This document shows, in pieces, positions 35,489-44,170 of a stretch of 64,000 bases of DNA. The stretch is taken from NCBI GenBank assembly GCA_016779225.1, contig JADHNZ010000011.1, forward strand, positions 1 through 64,000. Direction: 5' to 3'. The number at the start of each line of letters is the position of its first letter. Positions within the stretch are counted from its first letter, which is position 1. Below the pieces are notes generated by a model, which was not told the DNA's origin, made no database searches, and saw only the letters and a list, made by a program, of their open reading frames with translations. A program made the translations under genes and the position numbers. The DNA is from Planctomycetota bacterium. Its GTDB lineage: Bacteria > Planctomycetota > UBA1135 > GCA-002686595.

Positions 35489-36655
35489 TCAGCGGAAGGT
35501 GACGGTGATAGCGTTGGTGAAGTTCGAGGTGGCCGGCGTGTCGCGGAACCAAGCCTGGAAGTTCCAGGTGTCTCCGGGCTGTACGGCGACCTGCGGGCTG
35601 AAGGGAAGACTGGTGAGGTCCAGCACCAGGTCGAGGCGCCCGAAGGGACCCGTGTTCATGACCGGCGGAGCGAAGCGGGCCAGGGGCGCGCCCGAGAGGC
35701 AGAGGCGGCCTGAGCTGCCCGTGAGGGGGAACACCTGGCCCGAGCCTCCGCCCACGAGGAAGAAGCCGAACTGGTTCGTGGGCAGATCGAAGGCCTGCAG
35801 GGTGGCGTCGTTGCGCGAGGCCACTGCGTCGCCCACGCCGATGAGGAAGCCGCCGAAACCCAGCGAGGTCGGGGCGGCCTCGCAGTAGCGTCGGCCGAGG
35901 AAGGCCGTGCGCACCTGGCCGCGTACCTCGCCAAGCGGGTAGCCGCTGGTGAGAATCTGCACATAGGAGAAGCCGTCGGCCACATCGCGAGCCTCGTCGG
36001 GCGTGAGCTGCCCCGTCCCTGTCAGCACGCCGGCCTGGGCGCCGGTCCAGCTGAGCTGCAACAGGGTCGGACCGTTGGAGCCTCGGTCGCCGCGACCGAG
36101 GAGCGCCCCGGTCACGGGGAAGGTGAGGTTGCCGTAGGGCACCTGCACGCTGACCTGGCCAGTGGTCCGGTCGATCAGCACGCCGCCGCTGACATAGCCC
36201 CCGCTCGCCGTGGCTGGAACATTCTGGGTGCCGTTGCCGAAGCAGGGGATGGTCTCGCGCGGATAGAGCACATCGCCGCGGATCTCCCCGATGGGGTTGG
36301 CGGTCGTGTGCACATTGATCCAAGTGCCACCCGCGAGGATGGTGGCCAGGTCGGCCGGGCCTAGGACCTGCTCCCCAAAGAGCTCGCCGGCCGTGCCGCC
36401 CCCGTGCTGCAGGGGGATGAGGATCGCGGGGTCGTGCAGGTGGGCCCCCACCACATCGCCCGTGAGGCTCCCGTAGTGCCCGTGCAGGGTCACCTGACCG
36501 GTCTGGTCGTTCACAGTGACCTCGACCTCGCCAAGACCCGCGCTCACGCCCGCGGGGTCGTTGAGGGTCGCACGCAGGACATGGACCTCGGCCAGGGCAG
36601 CCGGGCACAGGAGGGCGAGGAGGGCCAAGGGGCCAGCGAACGAGGGCGCACGCAT
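35489..36655 (-). CDS. Secreted protein with two CHRD domains
   Basis: About 388 aa from MRAPSFAGPLALLALLCPAALA (signal peptide), preceded by GGAGG. Two chordin-type (CHRD) domains are visible: one with VTLHGHYGSLTGDVVGAHLHDP and NPIGEIRGDVLYP, the second with VQVPYGNLTFPVTGALL and GYPLGEVRGQVRTA. A C-terminal segment, SGAPLARF then FQAWFRDTPATSNFTNAITVTF, looks like the surface-protein C-domain found in some planctomycete secreted proteins. The role is unknown, presumably on the cell surface. Confidence 0.85.
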   Translation of the reverse strand: MRAPSFAGPLALLALLCPAALAEVHVLRATLNDPAGVSAGLGEVEVTVNDQTGQVTLHGHYGSLTGDVVGAHLHDPAILIPLQHGGGTAGELFGEQVLGPADLATILAGGTWINVHTTANPIGEIRGDVLYPRETIPCFGNGTQNVPATASGGYVSGGVLIDRTTGQVSVQVPYGNLTFPVTGALLGRGDRGSNGPTLLQLSWTGAQAGVLTGTGQLTPDEARDVADGFSYVQILTSGYPLGEVRGQVRTAFLGRRYCEAAPTSLGFGGFLIGVGDAVASRNDATLQAFDLPTNQFGFFLVGGGSGQVFPLTGSSGRLCLSGAPLARFAPPVMNTGPFGRLDLVLDLTSLPFSPQVAVQPGDTWNFQAWFRDTPATSNFTNAITVTFR

Positions 36656-36749
36656 TGCCTCCCTTGTACCCGAGGGAGCGCCGCCCTGCTCGCCCTCGGC
36701 CGCCCCCCAAGGCATCCGTGCACCGGAGTGGAGCGAATGCCCCGGTGCC

Positions 36750-37583
36750 ATGCCCGAGGGACCCGAGATCCGCCGCGTCGCCGACCGCCTGGCCGAGGTC
36801 CTGGTAGATCGCACGGTGGAGCGGGTGCGCTTCGGTCTGCCCCGCCTCAAGCCTGAGGAAGCCCTTCTGAGCGGCCAGCGGGTGCTGGAGGTGGAGCCGC
36901 GCGGCAAGGCCCTGCTCACCCACTTCGAGAACGGGCTGTCGCTGTACTCCCACAACCAGCTCTATGGCGTCTGGCGCATCTGCCCTGCGGGTCGCCCCCC
37001 GAACCTCACGCGGAGCCTGCGCGTCGCGCTCGAGACCCGCGACCGGTGGGCGCTTCTCTACAGCGCCTCCGACATCGAGGTGCTCGAGGAGCACGAGCTC
37101 GACCAGCACCCCTTCCTGGCCCGCATCGGCCCGGATGTGCTGGCAGCGGACACCACCCCCGCCCGCATCCGGCGCCGCCTGCGAGACAGCCGCTTCGCGG
37201 GCCGCAGCCTGGGCGCCCTGCTCCTGGACCAGACCTTCGTGGCCGGCCTGGGCAACTACCTGCGCAGCGAGATCCTGTTCTTCTCGGGGCTGCGGCCCGA
37301 GCAGCGGCCGAGAGACCTCGACGAGGACGAGGTCGCCCTCCTCGCGCGCCAGATCCGCGAGGTGACGCGCCGCTCGTACCGCACGGGTGGGCTCACCGAG
37401 CTGCCCGAAGAGGTGCGCGAGGCCAAGCGGCTGGGAGAGCCGCGGCGCAGCCACCGGCACGCGGTGTTCGGACGCTCGGGCAAGCCCTGCCGCCGGTGCG
37501 GGGCACGCATCCGCCGGAGCGAGGTGGGGACCCGCCGGCTGTACCTGTGTCCCCTGTGCCAGCCCCTGCGCCGGCCGAGCTGA
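36750..37583 (+). CDS. nei: Fpg/Nei family DNA glycosylase (endonuclease VIII type)
   Basis: 277 aa. The N-terminal catalytic PEGPEIRR (Pro1/Glu2 after Met removal) is present, as is Lys in a GKALLTHF segment. The helix-two-turn-helix region (FVAGLGNYLRSEILF) and the C-terminal zinc finger (CRRCGARI...LYLCPLCQ) are complete. The enzyme should excise oxidised bases and nick at abasic sites in the cytosol. It starts 94 nt from the divergent CHRD gene, and no -10 of the leaderless type is seen. Confidence 0.92.
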   Translation: MPEGPEIRRVADRLAEVLVDRTVERVRFGLPRLKPEEALLSGQRVLEVEPRGKALLTHFENGLSLYSHNQLYGVWRICPAGRPPNLTRSLRVALETRDRWALLYSASDIEVLEEHELDQHPFLARIGPDVLAADTTPARIRRRLRDSRFAGRSLGALLLDQTFVAGLGNYLRSEILFFSGLRPEQRPRDLDEDEVALLARQIREVTRRSYRTGGLTELPEEVREAKRLGEPRRSHRHAVFGRSGKPCRRCGARIRRSEVGTRRLYLCPLCQPLRRPS

Positions 37584-37693
37584 CCGCGGAGAGATGCGGG
37601 CGCGGGCGGTGGGGATGACCGCAAGCGGGGGGTGATCCCAAGCGCGGCCGGCGCTCAATCGCATGCGCCGCCGGCGCTCAGGGCTCGGAGCCC

Positions 37694-37726
37694 CCGCCTC
37701 CCCCACCCACCCGGGAAGACGAACGG
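37694..37726. repeat. 33-bp intergenic repeat, copy 2
   Basis: Exact copy of 34316-34348, again between convergent genes (nei, ending 37583, and the DUF1552 gene, ending at 37911). The rest of the 327-bp gap holds no recognisable gene; flanks differ from copy 1. Confidence 0.9.
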
Positions 37727-37910
37727 CGGGCCCGCGGGTTGCGGGCTCCGGACTGAACGCTGCGGCTCTTGGGCTGGAGGCCGGAGACCTTCGGACTGGA
37801 AGGCTCGGGTGCCGGGCTGTGGGTGCAGAGTCTTGGACGAACAGGGAAGCCTCGGGCGGCAGCCGCTCGCAGCCCTGACGAAGCGGAGGCGGTAGGCCTC
37901 CGCGCCTCCC

Positions 37911-39266
37911 TCAGAGGGTGTCCAGGGTGCCGGTCGCGTCGGCGAAGCTGCCCACCGGCAGGCCAACCCCGTGCAGCAGCGACAGGTGCAGGTTGGCCAG
38001 GGGCGTCTCGGGTGCGAACTCCAGCGTGCGGCCCGGGTGCAGGACTCCGCCTAGGCGTCCCGCGAGCAGCAGCGGGAGGTCATCGTGGTCGTGCCGGTTT
38101 CCGTCCGCGATCCCGGACCCATACAGAGCCGCGCAGTGATCCAGCAGGGCGCCCTCGCCCTCCTCGATGCCTCGCAGCCCCTCGAGCAGGTGCACGAACA
38201 CCCCAAGGTAAGCCCGGTCGATGCGCGCGATCTGATCGAGCTTGGCGGGGTCCTCGCCGTGGTGGGAGAGGGTGTGGTGGCCCTCGCGCACCTCCAGCTC
38301 GGGGAAGGAGCGATTAGAGCCCTCGTTCGCGAGCTGAAAGGTCACGACGCGCGTCCTGTCCGTGGCAAGGGCGAGCACCACCAGGTCCGCGAGCAGCCGC
38401 AGGTGCTGGAAGTGATCGCCTGGCACGCCCTCCGGGCGGGCGCTGTCAGGGACGCTGTCCACGCGCTCCTGCTGCACGAGCGCGACGCGGCGCTCGAGCT
38501 CGCGGACGCTGTCGAGGTAGCGGTCGAGGCTCGACCGATCCTCGCTTCCCAGGGTGCGGCGCAGGTCTGCGGCGTCCGCCCGCACCAGGTCCAGCACGCT
38601 GCGGCGCTTGCGCGCGCGCGCGCTGCGGTCGGCGGCCGTAGCCGCGTCCGCTCCACCGCGAAAGAGGCGGTCGAACAGGCGCACGGGGTCGGTGTCCTTC
38701 GCAAGCGGGCGCTGCTCATCCACCCACGAGAGGTGGCTCGAGTACGCGCAGGAGTAGCCCGAGTCGCACTCCCCCGAGGTGCGCGGAGCCTCTCCCCCGA
38801 CGGCCAGTCCGCGGAAGGGCGTCGCTCCGGAGAGGTGCTGGGCCGCCACCTGGTCCACCGAGATGCCCGCGCGCACGGCGCCCTCGGCCTTGAGGGGCTG
38901 GGCGCAGGTGAGCCAGGCGCCGGACGCGCGCGCGTGGTCGCCCGCGCCATCGCCGTTGGAGCGCGCCTTGTCGCAGGTCAGCTCGCGCAGGAGGGTGACC
39001 TCGCTGGCCACCGAGCCCAGCCCGTCGAGGGTGCGAGGCACGGGCGCGAGGCCCTCGGCCGGCGCGGGTGCCTCAGCCCCAGCCAGGCGCCGCCAGGCCT
39101 CCACATGCACGCCGTTGGGGACATAGGCGAACAGCAGCCGGCGCGGTGCCTCGAGGCCGCCGGCTCGGCCCATGGCCGAGAGAAGCGGGAGCCCCATTGT
39201 CACCCCCGCGCCGCGGAGGACGGCGCGCCTCGAGAGCGGCGTGGTGCGACGGAGAGAGGCGGTCAT
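37911..39266 (-). CDS. DUF1552 protein (Tat-exported)
   Basis: About 451 aa starting at MTASLRRTTPLSRRAVLRG, whose RR followed by LRGAGVTMGLPLLSAMG is a Tat-type signal. The body matches DUF1552: PNGVHVEAWRR, the HARASGAWLTCAQP region, DSGYSCAYSSHLSW, and late HHTLSHHGEDPAKLDQIARID with GSGIADGNRHDHDDLP. It is a planctomycete and myxobacterial periplasmic family usually found beside a DUF1587/1592-type cytochrome, exactly as here; the two genes overlap by ATGA (39263-39266). Function unknown, perhaps an oxidative or hydrolytic step with the cytochrome. Confidence 0.9.
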   Translation of the reverse strand: MTASLRRTTPLSRRAVLRGAGVTMGLPLLSAMGRAGGLEAPRRLLFAYVPNGVHVEAWRRLAGAEAPAPAEGLAPVPRTLDGLGSVASEVTLLRELTCDKARSNGDGAGDHARASGAWLTCAQPLKAEGAVRAGISVDQVAAQHLSGATPFRGLAVGGEAPRTSGECDSGYSCAYSSHLSWVDEQRPLAKDTDPVRLFDRLFRGGADAATAADRSARARKRRSVLDLVRADAADLRRTLGSEDRSSLDRYLDSVRELERRVALVQQERVDSVPDSARPEGVPGDHFQHLRLLADLVVLALATDRTRVVTFQLANEGSNRSFPELEVREGHHTLSHHGEDPAKLDQIARIDRAYLGVFVHLLEGLRGIEEGEGALLDHCAALYGSGIADGNRHDHDDLPLLLAGRLGGVLHPGRTLEFAPETPLANLHLSLLHGVGLPVGSFADATGTLDTL

Positions 39267-41476
39267 GAGGCGCGCGGCAGCAGGGCCTGCACAAGGATGG
39301 ACTCGAGCAGCGCCCGTAGGGAGGGGTCCGGCCCGAGATCTTGGACCAGGACCTCGAGGTCCTCGCGCGCGGACGCATCCAAGACCGCGCTCCGACACCA
39401 GGTCGCGAGGGTGCGCGCGAGGTGATGGACGAAGCGCGGATCCCCCGCAAGCGCCTCACTCAGCCCAAGGGGACCGTCGAGCACGACCCCGCCTGGGAGC
39501 TCTCCGCGGTCATCCACCTCACCCTCTCGCGCACGACCTATGGCGTCGAAGCGCTCAAGGGCGAAGCCGAGGGGGTCCAGGCTTGCGTGACAGGAGGCGC
39601 ATCCGGGCGTGGTGCGGTGGACCTCGAGTCGTTCCCGAATGGTCAGGCTCGGGTCATGGGGAGCCGTCTCGTCGAGGGTCGCTACGCCGGGAGGGGGGGG
39701 CGGGGGCGGCGCGCCGAGGAGCGCCTCCAGCACCCACTTGCCACGCAGCACGGGGGAGGTGCGCGCAGGGTCGCTGGCTGCGGTCAGGGGCGCGGCCATC
39801 CCGAGCAGCCCGCGCCGCGGCGTGGCCGTCATGTCCACGCTCGCGGCGGCGCCACCACCCAGCCCATAGTGCTGGGCCAGGCGTGCGCCTACCCGGGTGT
39901 GGGTCGCGGTCAGCAGCTCGCGCACGGAGAGCCCCTCGACGAGCACCCGAGCGAAGAGGTCCACCGGCTCGCGCAGCATCTCGCTGCGCAGGTCGGCGTC
40001 GAACTCGGGGAACAGCGCGGGATCGGGAGCGTGCGACGCCAGCCGGCGCAGCTGCAGCCACTGCGGAACGAACCCCTCGGAGAGCCGCTCGGCGCGCGGG
40101 TCCGCCAGCATGCGCCGCACCTCGCGCAGGAGCCCGTCACGGTCTCGCAGGCGCCCGCGCTCCTCTGCCTCGAGCAGGGCCTCGTCGGGGAGGCTGGACC
40201 AGAGGGCGAGGGCGAGGCGCTCGGCCGGACGCGGGGCCGCGGGCTGGAGCGGTGTAACGAGGAGGAAGTGCGGCGAGGCGAGCACGGCGGCAAGCACGAC
40301 GCGCAGCCGCGCCTCGAGGCTCGTCTCACTGCGCGTCGCCTCCTCCAGCCGGTCGAGCTCGGCCCGGGTCGGCCAGCGCCGCCAGGCGCGCCGGATGAGG
40401 AGCGTGGCGAGGTCGGGGAGTGCGTCGTCGCCGCGACGCGGCACATCCGCCCGCGCGAACAGCTCGCGCTGGAAGGCCGTCTCGGGACGCGGGTCGAGGG
40501 GTCCCTCGAAGCGCACCTCCATCACCGTGAGGTTGCGGTCGCGCTCGCCGGGGTCCTCGGCCTCGGGGGCGTAGTAGTCGTTCAGGAAGGCGAGGCCCAC
40601 GCGGTGGGGACCGGCCCCGAGCTCCACCTCGACTGTGACCCAGGCCGCGGCTCCGGAGCCCTCTCCGGTCAGCTCGACCTCGTCGAGCACCCGCTCGTCG
40701 GCCACCGGGCCGACCCTCGCAAGCTCTTCGCCGGCCTGGTCCGCAAACGCACGCGCAGAGATGCGATAGCGCCCGGCGCGAGGGGCCAGCACCGAGGCCA
40801 CGGCCGCGCCGTTCGTCGCGAGCCGCCCGCCGCTGCCGCGAGGCCCCTCGAGGTCCTCGTCGAGGAAGCGCTGGGTGGGCGCGCGCTCGGGCTCGGGCAG
40901 GGCGATGGCCTCGTCCGCCACGGCCAGGACGCACTCCACCCATGCCTCCAGCCAGGCATCGCCGGAGAGGGCTCCGGAGGCCACGACATCGAGCGCGTGC
41001 AGGTCCGCCTCCAGGGGCAGGTCGGCCTCCCCCAGCAGCACGCCCGTCAGGTCCTCCACGGCGTAGGCCAGCTCACGCCGAGTGAGGCGTCGCGGACCGC
41101 TGGGCAAGACGACCTCCTGCTGCTCGAGCGCGAACGGTGCCAGCGTGGCGATGGCCGCCGTCAGAGCGACCGGATCCGGACGCGGCTCCTCGAGGGGCGG
41201 CATGGTCCCGTCGACCAGGCGCTCGTGGACCCAGGACCAGATCTCGGCGCCCGAGCCTTCGAGGTCCACGGGCAGGGCGCGCGCGCTCGCCCCCGCGAGG
41301 TCGAGACCCGCATCCGGACGCTCCCCGGAGTGGCAGCGCAGGCAGTGCTGCTCGAGGAAGGGGCGCAGCGGGTTCGGGGAGGGCTCGGGGACCGGCTCCT
41401 GGCCGGCACGCGCCGGCCCTCCAACGGCTGCGGCTGCGAGGGCGAGCAGCAGGAAGGCGGTGGAGCGGAGCGCCAT
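39263..41476 (-). CDS. Planctomycete cytochrome (DUF1587/DUF1592/DUF1588/DUF1585)
   Basis: 737 aa with a signal peptide (FLLLALAAAAVGGPARAG). The haem motif CLRCH follows at about residue 46, then the stacked domains: DUF1587 (LTRRELAYAVEDLTGV), DUF1592 (LIRRAWRRWPTRAELD), DUF1588 (RRGLLGMAAPLTAAS, GKWVLEALLG and a poly-Pro stretch PPPPPPP) and the C-terminal DUF1585 (CASCHASLDPLGFALERFD), a second CxxCH. This is the usual partner of DUF1552. A TAGAGT box lies 6 nt before its ATG. Confidence 0.92.
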   Translation of the reverse strand: MALRSTAFLLLALAAAAVGGPARAGQEPVPEPSPNPLRPFLEQHCLRCHSGERPDAGLDLAGASARALPVDLEGSGAEIWSWVHERLVDGTMPPLEEPRPDPVALTAAIATLAPFALEQQEVVLPSGPRRLTRRELAYAVEDLTGVLLGEADLPLEADLHALDVVASGALSGDAWLEAWVECVLAVADEAIALPEPERAPTQRFLDEDLEGPRGSGGRLATNGAAVASVLAPRAGRYRISARAFADQAGEELARVGPVADERVLDEVELTGEGSGAAAWVTVEVELGAGPHRVGLAFLNDYYAPEAEDPGERDRNLTVMEVRFEGPLDPRPETAFQRELFARADVPRRGDDALPDLATLLIRRAWRRWPTRAELDRLEEATRSETSLEARLRVVLAAVLASPHFLLVTPLQPAAPRPAERLALALWSSLPDEALLEAEERGRLRDRDGLLREVRRMLADPRAERLSEGFVPQWLQLRRLASHAPDPALFPEFDADLRSEMLREPVDLFARVLVEGLSVRELLTATHTRVGARLAQHYGLGGGAAASVDMTATPRRGLLGMAAPLTAASDPARTSPVLRGKWVLEALLGAPPPPPPPGVATLDETAPHDPSLTIRERLEVHRTTPGCASCHASLDPLGFALERFDAIGRAREGEVDDRGELPGGVVLDGPLGLSEALAGDPRFVHHLARTLATWCRSAVLDASAREDLEVLVQDLGPDPSLRALLESILVQALLPRAS

Positions 41477-41482
41477 GCCTCC

Positions 41483-41488
41483 ACTCTA
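41483..41488 (-). promoter_or_regulatory. -10 box TAGAGT, leaderless spacing
   Basis: On the minus strand TAGAGT ends 6 nt before ATG 41476 of the DUF1587-type cytochrome. The spacer GGAGGC is also a possible Shine-Dalgarno. Confidence 0.45.
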
Positions 41489-41526
41489 GATCGTGCGAGG
41501 CAGGAGCTGGGGCGTGCCCGGGCCGC

Positions 41527-41853
41527 TTACAAGGTGATGACCTTGGCGGCCTTGCCCATGGCCGCGACGATGTCGTCCATGGAGCCCACGCGCCCGGCGG
41601 CGGGCTCGACTCCGTAGTGCTGCAGGCAGGTGCCGCAGGGGACGAGCTCGACGCCGCGCTCCTCCAGCATGGCGAGCTCCTGGAGCACGGGGGAGTCCGC
41701 GGCCGTGAGCTTGACGCCGGCGTTGAACATCAGCACCGCCTCGAGGTCCTGAAGGGCGACGGCCTTCTGCAGGAAGGTCTTCAGGATGCGGGCGCCGAGG
41801 TCGGGGTCGCCGCTGCCCATCTGGTCGCTGTCGAGCACGAGGACGGTCTGCAT
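41527..41853 (-). CDS. DsrE-like protein related to the C-terminal domain of YedF
   Basis: The 108-aa protein reads like the DsrE half of YedF: GARILKTFLQKAVALQDLEAVLMFNAGVKLT, SPVLQELAMLEERGVELVPCGTCLQHYG, and GSMDDIV. YedF proteins (TusA plus DsrE) are repeatedly associated with selenium metabolism, and the CGTCL motif is characteristic. Here the TusA half is absent; separate TusA proteins are encoded in the operon at 14-2917. It lies 51 nt downstream of a formate-dehydrogenase-like gene on the same strand, a natural place for a selenium-linked protein. The biochemical role is still inferred. Confidence 0.75.
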   Translation of the reverse strand: MQTVLVLDSDQMGSGDPDLGARILKTFLQKAVALQDLEAVLMFNAGVKLTAADSPVLQELAMLEERGVELVPCGTCLQHYGVEPAAGRVGSMDDIVAAMGKAAKVITL

Positions 41854-41904
41854 GGCGCCATCCTGGGACTCCGCCGTGCAGGATCCAACCTCGCGCCCAC
41901 TCCG

Positions 41905-44124
41905 TCAGCGGCGGGCGACGCGCACGCGGGCGTTGTAGTCGGGCACGCCACCCTCGGCGTCGATGCGGTTGGCCGCGAGGAGGGAGTTGGTCTCGGGCCA
42001 GTGCCCTTGGATGGTGCCGGGGGTCACCTCGGCGAGGAACACGCGCCCGTCGAAGGCACCGTGATCGCTGGAGACGCGGATCGGGTCGTCCGCACGCAGC
42101 CCCAGGCGCTCCGCGTCGCTCGCCGCCATGAACAGATGGTCGCGGGCGGCGCCCGTGAGGTGGTCGACCTCGGCCTGGATCATCGAGTTGAACTGCTTGC
42201 CGCGGCGCGTGGCGAGGGTGAACACCTCGGGATCGAGCTCCGCGGCCGGGGGCGTGACGCAGGCAAAGTGGGCCTTGCCGTCAGCAGTCGGGAAGCTGCG
42301 GTCGGCGCAGAGGTGCGGCCCGCCCCACTGGAACTGGTCGCCCTGGCGCCGCAGCCCGGCGATCCCGGCGTAGGCGGGCACGCTGCGCTCGATGTCCGCG
42401 CGGATGGCCTCGGCGTCGTCGAGGTGCAGCTGGTCGAAGGAGTCCGGCCGCACCGCGCGGGCGAGGTCGAGGAGCATGCGCCACTCGGAGCGGGCCTCCC
42501 CGACCTGGTGCCCGGGGATGTGGGGATTGAAGACCACGCGACGCTCGGTCGTGGTCTCGGTGCCGCCGCCCTCCTGCTCGTAGCGGGTGCGCGCAGGCAG
42601 CAGGTACACGGTGTCGGCCGGGTCGACGAGCATCTGGCTCGTGACCACGATGTCCGAATGGATGCGCAGCGGGATGCGTGCGAGGCCCTCCTCCACGCGC
42701 GCGGGGTCGGGCATGGTCTCGAGGAAGTTGCCGCCGATGCAGTAGAACGCGTCGAGCTCACCGTCCCGAGCGCGCTCGAGCGTGTCGACCGTGGTCAGGC
42801 CGCGCCCGCTGGGGACCCGGAAGCCCCACAGACCGGAGAAGTGCGCGGCGCTCTCCTGCGTGATGGGGACGCCCCCGGGGAACGCGGTGGAGTACGCGCC
42901 CATCTCGGCGCCCCCCTGGACCCCGGAGTGCCCCCGGATCGGCATGAGGCCGCAGCCCTTGCGGCCCACGAACTCCTTGAGCAGCGCGAGGTTCACGATG
43001 GAGCGCACCCCGTCGCTGCCGTGGGTGTGCTGGGTGATCCCCATGGACCAGACGAACACTCCGGTGGAGGCCTCAGCCACCTCGCGGGCGAAGGCCTCGA
43101 CCTGCTCGACCGTGGTCCCCGCGGCGGTCACCAGGTCGTCCATGGAGAGGGACTCCAGGTGCTCGCGGTAGGCCTCGAAGCCCACGGTGGCGGCCTCGAT
43201 GAAGGCGGTGTCCTGCCAGCCGTTCTCGAGGATCACCTTCTGCACGGCGCTCAGGAAGGCCAGGTCGCCGCCGACCTTCACCAGGTAGACCCCGTCGTTC
43301 AGCTTGGAGCCGAACACCGCGGAGGACGGCGTGGAGGGGATCCAGTAGCGGTCCATCCCCGGCTCGCGATAGGCGTTGACCATCAGCACGCGCGCCCCGC
43401 GCCGGCGGGCCTGCTCGAGGTACTTGGTGGCCACCGGCTGGTCGTTGGCCGGGTTGGAGCCGAAGAAGACGATCAGGTCGGCGTCGTACCAGTCCTTGTA
43501 GGAGCAGGTCGTCGCGGCCACGCCAACGGTGCTCTTGAGGCCCGCCGTGCTCGGCGAGTGGCAGAGCCGCGCCGAGTTGTCGACATTGTTGGTCCCCAGG
43601 AAGCGCATCACCTTCTGGGCCGTGTAATAGACCTCGTTGGTGACGCCGCGGCTGGTGACGAACATGGAGGTGCGGTCCGGCTCGAGCGCGCGCCAGCGTG
43701 CTCCCACATCCGCGTAGAGCTCGTCCCAGGAGACGCGCGTGAAGCCCGGCTCGCCGCGCCGCCGACGCATGGGGTAGGCAAGGCGCCCAAGGTCTCGCAG
43801 CTCGCGCGAGCTGCGCCTGCGCAGGGCGGCCGCATCCCCGAGCAGGTCATGGTCGAGGGCTCCCATGGTGTTGAGGCGCAGGAGGTTCAGGCGCACGAGG
43901 CACAGGTGCGTGCCGTCGAGGGTCCAGTCCTTGAGGCCGGTCGTCCCCAGGGCGCACCCGTCGCAGACGCCCTTCGTCAGCACCTTCCACGCATAGCCGA
44001 GGTTGTCGCGGTTGCGCCAGACGATCTTCAGCATCTCGCGGAAGTGCTGGGGCTTGGTGTGACCGAGCCCGAAGGGCGAGGGGCTGTAGGCCAGGTCCAG
44101 GCTCGAACGCGTGCGCTTGGGCAT
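41905..44124 (-). CDS. FdhF/YdeP-family molybdopterin oxidoreductase
   Basis: 739 aa from MPKRTRSSLDL; the in-frame extension to 44226 is discarded. It is a full bis-MGD oxidoreductase: the N-terminal CDGCALG region, the body with KVMRFLGTNNVDNSARLCHSPSTAGL, GANPAN-type GSNPANDQP, GFVGRKGCGLMPIRGHSGVQGG, and a C-terminal dinucleotide-binding domain starting FTLATRRGKQFNSM. The Mo-ligand position (ARLCHSP, equivalent to the Sec of FdhH) is Cys. Without all [4Fe-4S] ligands and partner subunits the substrate is unsure; YdeP-like enzymes are poorly defined. A TATCCT box lies 7 nt before the ATG. Confidence 0.87.
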   Translation of the reverse strand: MPKRTRSSLDLAYSPSPFGLGHTKPQHFREMLKIVWRNRDNLGYAWKVLTKGVCDGCALGTTGLKDWTLDGTHLCLVRLNLLRLNTMGALDHDLLGDAAALRRRSSRELRDLGRLAYPMRRRRGEPGFTRVSWDELYADVGARWRALEPDRTSMFVTSRGVTNEVYYTAQKVMRFLGTNNVDNSARLCHSPSTAGLKSTVGVAATTCSYKDWYDADLIVFFGSNPANDQPVATKYLEQARRRGARVLMVNAYREPGMDRYWIPSTPSSAVFGSKLNDGVYLVKVGGDLAFLSAVQKVILENGWQDTAFIEAATVGFEAYREHLESLSMDDLVTAAGTTVEQVEAFAREVAEASTGVFVWSMGITQHTHGSDGVRSIVNLALLKEFVGRKGCGLMPIRGHSGVQGGAEMGAYSTAFPGGVPITQESAAHFSGLWGFRVPSGRGLTTVDTLERARDGELDAFYCIGGNFLETMPDPARVEEGLARIPLRIHSDIVVTSQMLVDPADTVYLLPARTRYEQEGGGTETTTERRVVFNPHIPGHQVGEARSEWRMLLDLARAVRPDSFDQLHLDDAEAIRADIERSVPAYAGIAGLRRQGDQFQWGGPHLCADRSFPTADGKAHFACVTPPAAELDPEVFTLATRRGKQFNSMIQAEVDHLTGAARDHLFMAASDAERLGLRADDPIRVSSDHGAFDGRVFLAEVTPGTIQGHWPETNSLLAANRIDAEGGVPDYNARVRVARR

Positions 44125-44131
44125 GGGGCCG

Positions 44132-44137
44132 AGGATA
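44132..44137 (-). promoter_or_regulatory. -10 box TATCCT, leaderless spacing
   Basis: On the minus strand TATCCT ends 7 nt before ATG 44124 of the FdhF-like gene. Confidence 0.4.
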
Positions 44138-44170
44138 GGGTCTCGTGGCTGCGGCAGGACGGCCGGTTCC

